Assembly (NCBI RefSeq): GCF_014202115.1 | Contig: NZ_JACHFW010000002.1 | Span: 248,001 to 312,000, forward strand | Direction: 5' to 3' | DNA: 64,000 nucleotides | Source of the DNA: Catenibacillus scindens | GTDB taxonomy: Bacteria; Bacillota; Clostridia; Lachnospirales; Lachnospiraceae | Shown: piece by piece, positions 59,452-64,000 of the stretch | Numbering within the stretch: the first letter of the stretch is position 1 | Layout of the letters: the number at the start of each line of letters is the position of its first letter | Translations under genes and position numbers: made by a program | The notes under the pieces: generated by a model | Database searches by the model: none | Seen by the model: only the letters and a program-made list of their open reading frames with translations | Told to the model about the DNA's origin: nothing

Positions 59452-59742
59452 TTATTCGTTTACAGCTACAGGATAGATAGAAACCTGTTTCTTATCTCTT
59501 CCTTTTCTTTCAAATCTCACAACGCCGTCAACCAACGCAAATAATGTATCGTCGCCGCCGCGGCCTACATTAACGCCCGGATGGATTTTTGTTCCGCGCT
59601 GTCTGTAAAGAATGTTTCCAGCTTTTACAAACTGTCCGTCAGCTCTCTTTGCGCCAAGTCTCTTGGACTCGGAATCTCTGCCGTTCTTTGTGGAGCCGAC
59701 ACCTTTTTTATGAGCGAAAATCTGAAGGTTCATCTTTAACAT
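59452..59742 (-). CDS. rpmA: Ribosomal protein L27 with N-terminal extension
   Basis: A 96-residue L27. As in other Firmicutes it has a short N-terminal extension that must be removed before assembly; the site here reads [10 protein letters not shown], with cleavage expected after FA. The usual motif is LQFFA, so Ile replaces one Phe. The protease gene prp lies directly upstream. AGGAGG precedes the start. Confidence 0.97.
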   Translation of the reverse strand: MLKMNLQIFAHKKGVGSTKNGRDSESKRLGAKRADGQFVKAGNILYRQRGTKIHPGVNVGRGGDDTLFALVDGVVRFERKGRDKKQVSIYPVAVNE

Positions 59743-59746
59743 GGCC

Positions 59747-60070
59747 TTACACCTCCTTGAAAATCAATCGAATGTATTTACTTCCGTAATCTTTTTCGAT
59801 CTCCTGCAAACCAAGAATCATTGAATCCATGAGCAACGCCGAAGCTTTGGAAAGCTCACCAACAAACCGACATTGAATATACCCATCCTTTTGTTTCACA
59901 TGAAACTTGTCGGATGTAAACGATTCAATGGAATTTATGGTGTTTACTGTCAACACAGAAACTGCCGCGCATATAATATCGCTGCCTTCCTCTGCATATC
60001 CCGCATGGCCCTCCGACATAAATCCGGTATAGCCCTGATCCTTATTCCTGAAAACTGTTATCTTTATCAT
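59747..60070 (-). CDS. prp: Ribosomal-processing cysteine protease Prp
   Basis: A 107-residue protease that trims the N-terminus of L27. The catalytic pair is visible as His in SEGHAGYA and Cys in [10 protein letters not shown]. It lies between rplU and rpmA, the standard position in Firmicutes. Confidence 0.95.
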   Translation of the reverse strand: MIKITVFRNKDQGYTGFMSEGHAGYAEEGSDIICAAVSVLTVNTINSIESFTSDKFHVKQKDGYIQCRFVGELSKASALLMDSMILGLQEIEKDYGSKYIRLIFKEV

Positions 60071-60091
60071 AACCAGTCTGTGACAATCCGA

Positions 60092-60400
60092 TTAAGCGTT
60101 GATCTTTTCAATCTTTACTCTTGTATACGCCTGTCTGTGACCGTTTTTCTTGTGATAACCAGTTTTTCTCTTATACTTGTAAACGATGATCTTTTTACCT
60201 TTAACATCGCCTACAACAGTTGCAGCTACGCTGGCACCTTCAACGGTCGGATTACCAACCTTAACGTCGTCACCACTGACAACAAGGACCTGATCAAATA
60301 CAACGGACTCGCCGGCTTCCACGCCCAGCTTTTCTACGTTGATAACATCGCCTTCGGCTACTTTGTACTGTTTACCACCTGTTGCAATAATTGCGTACAT
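60092..60400 (-). CDS. rplU: Ribosomal protein L21
   Basis: A 102-residue L21 with the typical start [14 protein letters not shown] and the [17 protein letters not shown]-binding stretch. AGGAGG precedes the start. It is the first gene of the rplU-prp-rpmA operon. Confidence 0.98.
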   Translation of the reverse strand: MYAIIATGGKQYKVAEGDVINVEKLGVEAGESVVFDQVLVVSGDDVKVGNPTVEGASVAATVVGDVKGKKIIVYKYKRKTGYHKKNGHRQAYTRVKIEKINA

Positions 60401-60510
60401 ATGGCACCTCCTATGATCATTACTCGCTAGTTACGGTGGTCAATAGACACTTGAAAACCTCACTATGCGGCACACTAATAAAGCTTACCATTAAGTAAAA
60501 AATTTGTCAA
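60401..60510 (-). promoter_or_regulatory. Promoter and leader of the rplU operon
   Basis: On the minus strand TTGACA (60510-60505), a 17-bp spacer and TAAGCT (60487-60482) precede an 80-base leader. Many Firmicutes have an autoregulatory L21 leader here; the leader can form short stems, but the L21 consensus structure could not be confirmed by eye. Confidence 0.6.
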
Positions 60511-60537
60511 TAGGTGGATTTAATTTTTTTAAAACAT

Positions 60538-60600
60538 TGTAACAGTTCAGCCCGCGCCATTCGCAAAAGCGCGGGGTACTCTTTAAGTACCCCGCTGCCG
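60538..60600. repeat. Repeat related to a MITE end, with hairpin
   Basis: It begins GTAACAGTTCAGCCCGCGCC, like the outward end of the MITE at 49200, and continues into the perfect hairpin GCGGGGTAC/GTACCCCGC (60571-60579 and 60587-60595). The hairpin may serve as terminator of the kinase-like gene that ends at 60613. Confidence 0.65.
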
Positions 60601-60612
60601 TTCATTTTTCAT

Positions 60613-61242
60613 TTATTCCTCTGTTTTTTCAGGAGATACAAAATCCGGCCATTTTTTATGAACCATATTAACAATCAGATCCACTGTACCGTCCACTCCG
60701 TAAAAACTGCTGTCGATAGCCATAGTCTTACCGTCCACTCCGCCCCATTTACGGTCCGTATAATATTGATAGTAAGAGCGGCGGATTTTGTCTGTTCTGG
60801 CAATCTCCTTGCGGGCCGCTGCGTCCGATTCGATGAGATAGCGGTCTTTAATACGTTCAATCCGCTTTGCCAGCGGAGCAAAGATATATATATGCATACA
60901 GTTGTCAAAATCTTCCAGGACATAATCTGAACACCTTCCCACGATCACGCAGGACTCTTTGGAAGCCAGATCCTTAATAATGGAAGACTGGGTCCAGAAA
61001 AGCCTGTCGTTGACTGTGCCATAATCGGTTCCTGTGGGAAGATAGGCGCTGAAAAACGGGTTGGACGCCTTCTCATCAGCCTGATAAAGAAGATCCGAAT
61101 TAATGCCGCTCTTTTTCGCGGCAATATCAATCAAATTCTTATCATAAAAACTGATGCCCAGGGCCTTGGCAACCTTCTGTCCAATCTCACGGCCGCCGCT
61201 GCCAAACTCTCTGCCGATAGTAATAACGATGTTTCTGCTCAT
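60613..61242 (-). CDS. Cytidylate kinase-like family protein (2)
   Basis: A 209-residue P-loop protein with the start RNIVITIGREFGSGGREIGQKVA, the DKNLIDIAAKKSG region and RSYYQYYTDRKWGG near the end. It is a paralogue of the protein at 44661 and belongs to the same non-Cmk family; the substrate is not known. The ATG at 61242 follows AAAGGGGG on the minus strand. TATAAT on the minus strand at 61344-61349 is its likely -10 box. Confidence 0.88.
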   Translation of the reverse strand: MSRNIVITIGREFGSGGREIGQKVAKALGISFYDKNLIDIAAKKSGINSDLLYQADEKASNPFFSAYLPTGTDYGTVNDRLFWTQSSIIKDLASKESCVIVGRCSDYVLEDFDNCMHIYIFAPLAKRIERIKDRYLIESDAAARKEIARTDKIRRSYYQYYTDRKWGGVDGKTMAIDSSFYGVDGTVDLIVNMVHKKWPDFVSPEKTEE

Positions 61243-61381
61243 AAGAAAACCCCCTTTATCCTTCAAAGCGTTCCTTCGCCCGGCCATCGGCACTGGTAAA
61301 TATGCCTGTCTGTCCGGTCTAACGACGTAGCTTTTATAGTAATATTATACCATGGTCTTTCTGAAAATTAAAGCATTATTA

Positions 61382-61891
61382 TCAGAAAATTATTGGACAA
61401 AACCCGATAATTCCAACAATTATACCAAAAACAAAGCCCACCGCCACATCCGAAAGAAAATGAAGCCCGCAAAGAACTCTGGATATGCCCACCAGGGCCG
61501 CCATCACAAGCATTGCAGCCCCTAAAGAGGGCACAAGGGACATACATGCCATGGCGATGACCGCAGCACTGGCCGTATGGCGGCTGGGAAAACTTTTTCC
61601 TTTTTTTAATCTTTTCTTATTAAAAGTGATGGGCGTAAACCGATATACTTCATAGGGTCTTTTTCTGTGAAATAAAACGCGCCCCACAGTCACCAAAACA
61701 AAAGCGGCCAGGGGAACGCCAATGAACCTAAACAAAGCCAGGGGCATAATCAGGCCGGTGATCACGCACAAAAAAAGATAGATCGCCCCTATGGCGATGG
61801 GGAAAACTCTGGCAATCATGTAGATCAGACTCATCCGCCGGGGTTTTTCCCGGATAAAATCTGTAGTATTTTTATAAAATTTTTCACTCAT
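61382..61891 (-). CDS. PAP2-superfamily phosphatase (2)
   Basis: A 169-residue membrane phosphatase with complete motifs: motif 1 in HRKRPYE, motif 2 SFPSRHTAS and motif 3 ISRVLCGLHFLSDV. About four to five membrane segments. It probably acts on lipid phosphates or undecaprenyl pyrophosphate. The start ATG at 61891 follows GGAGAGAG and overlaps the RNase gene by eight bases. Confidence 0.92.
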   Translation of the reverse strand: MSEKFYKNTTDFIREKPRRMSLIYMIARVFPIAIGAIYLFLCVITGLIMPLALFRFIGVPLAAFVLVTVGRVLFHRKRPYEVYRFTPITFNKKRLKKGKSFPSRHTASAAVIAMACMSLVPSLGAAMLVMAALVGISRVLCGLHFLSDVAVGFVFGIIVGIIGFCPIIF

Positions 61892-63113
61892 GGTCTCTCT
61901 CCTCACCGGCGTCAACAAAGCCCCAGCCGCCGCATACAGGGCAGGGTTTTCCTAAAAGTTCATAAAGGGGCTTGCGCTCTTTTTTCCGGGTCATTTCCAC
62001 AAGGTTCAGGCGGGTTGTATCCACAAGGACGGTTTTTACCGGATCCCGGTCAAGGAACTTTCCAAAGGATTCAAAGAGAGATCGCCGCATCTGGCTATCC
62101 TTCATGTCAATAAAATCAATGACAATGATCCCTGAAAGATTGCGCAGCCGTATCTGGCGGGCAATTTCCGCCGCTGCTTCCATGTTTACCTTAAAATAAG
62201 TCTCCTCGGTTGTTTTCTTCCCTGTATAGCGCCCGGTATTCACGTCAATGACAACCATCGCTTCCGTGGGCTGGATCATTAAAAATCCCCCGGATTTCAG
62301 CCATACTTTCGGGTCAAGGGCCCGCTGAATATGGGTGGGGAGACTTTTAAGCTTGACCAGGGGCCAGCTCTCATCCCGGTAAAACACCAGAGGCACTGAC
62401 CGTTCCCAACTTTTAAGGGCCTGGCTGACCCGGTCGTAGACGTCTTTAATGTCCGTTGTGATCTTATTCAGATCCGGGTGATCTAAAATATACTTAACAT
62501 AGGCGGGCATGCCGACATAGAGTTTTGAAAAACACGTAGAATGGCAGGCCCTTTTGAGCAGGACCTCAAACTGTTCCCCAAGTCTTTTCGCCTCCCGGCC
62601 AAGGACTTCCTCCGGCTGGCCTAAAGCCCCTGTGCGGACAATAAATCCGTAATTTTCTGTGACAAAAGGCTCTGTCGCAGCTTTCAGCCGTCTGATTTCT
62701 GCCTTATCTGTGATCTTGGCGGAGACAGACACCACAGGCTTTTTGGCGGTAAGGACAAGGTACTGTCCAGGGAGAGTGATCTTTCCGGTCAGCATGGCCG
62801 GCTTTGTCTTCACAGGATCTTTGACCACCTGGATGAGAAGCTCATCTCCAGGTACAGCCTTTGTATTTTTTTTATGATTAAGGAAAAAATGGGCATCAGG
62901 ATCACTGAGGGAATAATAACCGCACTTTTTCCTCTCAAATTCCACAAAAGCCGCGTTAATATTTTTTACCACATTCTGAATCCTGCCCACATAAATATTT
63001 CCCAGATTTCCGCCGTGGGGATCATCCAGAAGGATCTCGCACAGGATGTCGTTTTCATAAACCGCCGTCAGTATGTGTTTTTTCCAGTAAACGATCACAA
63101 GATTTTTTTCCAT
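61884..63113 (-). CDS. Ribonuclease E/G family protein
   Basis: A 409-residue endoribonuclease of the RNase G type. An S1 domain (about 35-120; GNIYVGRIQNVVKNINAAFVEF) is followed by the RNase H-like/DNase I-like catalytic region with metal-binding Asp residues in VVIDVNTGR and VIDFIDM, and a zinc-link CPVCGG near the C-terminus. It processes or degrades RNA. It lies between the DUF2344 gene and the PAP2 gene. Confidence 0.94.
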   Translation of the reverse strand: MEKNLVIVYWKKHILTAVYENDILCEILLDDPHGGNLGNIYVGRIQNVVKNINAAFVEFERKKCGYYSLSDPDAHFFLNHKKNTKAVPGDELLIQVVKDPVKTKPAMLTGKITLPGQYLVLTAKKPVVSVSAKITDKAEIRRLKAATEPFVTENYGFIVRTGALGQPEEVLGREAKRLGEQFEVLLKRACHSTCFSKLYVGMPAYVKYILDHPDLNKITTDIKDVYDRVSQALKSWERSVPLVFYRDESWPLVKLKSLPTHIQRALDPKVWLKSGGFLMIQPTEAMVVIDVNTGRYTGKKTTEETYFKVNMEAAAEIARQIRLRNLSGIIVIDFIDMKDSQMRRSLFESFGKFLDRDPVKTVLVDTTRLNLVEMTRKKERKPLYELLGKPCPVCGGWGFVDAGEERDHE

Positions 63114-63131
63114 GAGACACCGCCCCTCATA

Positions 63132-63833
63132 TCAGGGGATATCCTTTCCAAGATCTTCCAGGGAAATAAAGGAGCCGTCTTCCGCTTTTGCATACATTTC
63201 AAGGCGGCATATATCAAGGGCGGACAGTTCGGCATTTTTCCCAAGGCTTTGCAGGAAGGTCTCAATGACAAACTCCGGTTTGAGATTGTCCACGCTTCCC
63301 GTAGCCAGCCTCATAAAAATATGGCCGTCTTTAATATCCCATTTATAGATCAGGTTCTTTAGATCAATCTCCCGCTGACCCTTTTTTGTCTTTCTCACTG
63401 TTGGAATATGGGATTGTCCCATAAACGCCCTGAAGGACATCTCCATATCCCTATCAAAAAAATCAGGATCTTTAAAAAACACTTCATAATCTGCCGCTGC
63501 CAGAATAGCCATGGCATTGGAGTGTTTTGTCTCATCTTCGATCTGACGGCAGCTTAAAATCTCCACGCCCTCCACCATCTGGGCGTTTAACAGCTCTGCC
63601 ATTTTCCGGGAATTCGTCCCGGTTCCCATCATAATATCCATATACTCTCCCCGGCTTGTCAATCCGACCCCTAAAGGTGCGGCGAAGGAGATGAGCTGGT
63701 GGGGCGAAAATCCCTGAGAATAGGAAATGTCAATGCCGCTTCGACGGAAGGCTTTCTGGAAATAGCGCATCATATCCAGATGGCCGATAAATTTCATGAT
63801 TCCTTTTTTTGAAAACTTAATTCTTACCTTCAA
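63132..63833 (-). CDS. DUF2344 (TIGR03936) radical-SAM-linked protein, TTG start
   Basis: A 233-residue protein of the family always encoded next to the B12-binding radical SAM protein TIGR03960. It begins LKVRIKFSKKGIMKFIGHLDMMRYFQKAFRR and has SYSQGFSPHQ. The start is TTG 63833, eight bases after GGGAGG; an ATG in between is out of frame. It overlaps the radical SAM gene by 17 bases. Its biochemical role is unknown. Confidence 0.9.
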   Translation of the reverse strand: MKVRIKFSKKGIMKFIGHLDMMRYFQKAFRRSGIDISYSQGFSPHQLISFAAPLGVGLTSRGEYMDIMMGTGTNSRKMAELLNAQMVEGVEILSCRQIEDETKHSNAMAILAAADYEVFFKDPDFFDRDMEMSFRAFMGQSHIPTVRKTKKGQREIDLKNLIYKWDIKDGHIFMRLATGSVDNLKPEFVIETFLQSLGKNAELSALDICRLEMYAKAEDGSFISLEDLGKDIP

Positions 63834-64000
63834 AGCATACACCTCCCTGATAAATCTTTGAGCCACATCCGGAACACTTTGCCCGGCAGTTTGGCGTCAC
63901 AACGCCTTTTTGGGCCTGCTCCCACTCCCGCTTTAAAAAGGCTTTGCTCACCCCGGCGTCAATAAAATCCCAGGGCAGGATCTCATCTAAATCCCGCTCT
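63817..64000 (-). CDS. C-terminal end of a TIGR03960-type radical SAM protein (cut by window edge)
   Basis: The minus strand is open from the right edge to a stop at 63817-63819. The roughly 60 residues read DLDEILPWDFIDAG, then FLKREW and a cysteine-rich end (CRAKCSGCG...GVCFEG), the typical C-terminus of B12-binding-domain radical SAM proteins found before DUF2344 genes. The catalytic domain lies outside the window. Confidence 0.88.
   Translation of the reverse strand, partial: ERDLDEILPWDFIDAGVSKAFLKREWEQAQKGVVTPNCRAKCSGCGSKIYQGGVCFEGKN

Noticed and set aside
60401-60481. Confirmed L21 autoregulatory leader
   Set aside because: Position fits, but the consensus structure could not be recognised by eye, so only promoter and leader are recorded.

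Overview
The window looks like a chromosomal segment of a Firmicutes bacterium of class Clostridia, most likely a Lachnospiraceae gut species. The evidence is the rplU-prp-rpmA / obgE-yhbY-nadD-yqeK-rsfS block, the radical-SAM/DUF2344/RNase G block, a lexA gene divergent from a YneA-like LysM gene, strong AGGAGG ribosome sites with several TTG starts, and consensus sigma-A promoters. No rRNA operon, CRISPR array or complete insertion sequence was seen. One tRNA gene, tRNA-Ala(CGC), lies on the minus strand at 38877-38952.

The left 38.8 kb is accessory DNA, almost all on the plus strand, made of small regulator-exporter cassettes. (a) 3-2368: the C-terminal part of an ABC exporter, a DtxR-type metalloregulator and an Rrf2 regulator. 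(b) 2451-5683: a methyltransferase, a TetR regulator, a MATE pump and a second Rrf2; two copies of one palindrome mark the probable TetR operators. (c) 6461-8480: a VanRS-like two-component system, followed by duplicated XRE-membrane regulators and decayed copies of the same kinase. (d) 11290-15778: an AgrAC-like two-component system, a 56-residue membrane protein, an ABC ATPase and permease, and a zinc-ribbon protein. (e) 15928-18746: an XRE regulator with an ABC-2 transporter. (f) 19087-24570: three FtsX-type permeases, one MacB/LolD-type ATPase, a small membrane protein and a third Rrf2. The promoters of (c) and (f) carry the same CTCCAC repeats at 11-bp spacing in front of aligned -10 boxes, so the kinase system probably controls this transporter. 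(g) 24756-27661: two methyltransferases alternating with two related four-helix membrane proteins, behind a consensus promoter with a palindrome in its spacer. (h) 27846-35605: a membrane protein, sortase B overlapping a serine recombinase, a GPP34-like protein, MerR and LytTR regulators, an ECF sigma/anti-sigma pair, a lipoprotein and XRE regulators. (i) 35726-38620: a DUF4143 ATPase and a decayed ECF-transporter operon in which the T and A subunits are fused in frame.

The tRNA-Ala gene has its 3' end facing the accessory DNA and may mark an integration boundary. To its right lies conserved chromosome: a two-component system (39062-40797), a heterodimeric ABC exporter with a cytidylate-kinase-like gene (41050-45263), a very large MacB-type fused transporter (45341-48895), a PAP2 protein, a tyrosine recombinase with a dif-like palindrome just downstream, ttcA, the SOS pair yneA/lexA, a phosphofructokinase, and then the minus-strand housekeeping block to the right edge.

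Small repetitive elements are scattered through the conserved half. The clearest is a 157-bp MITE-like element at 49200-49356 with 14-bp perfect terminal inverted repeats and an 8-bp target duplication; partial relatives lie near 39030, 40943 and 60538. A second repeat family has inverted copies at 48951-49083 and 56939-57112, the latter supplying the last codons of nadD. All assignments come from reading the sequence and recalled family knowledge; no database search was run.
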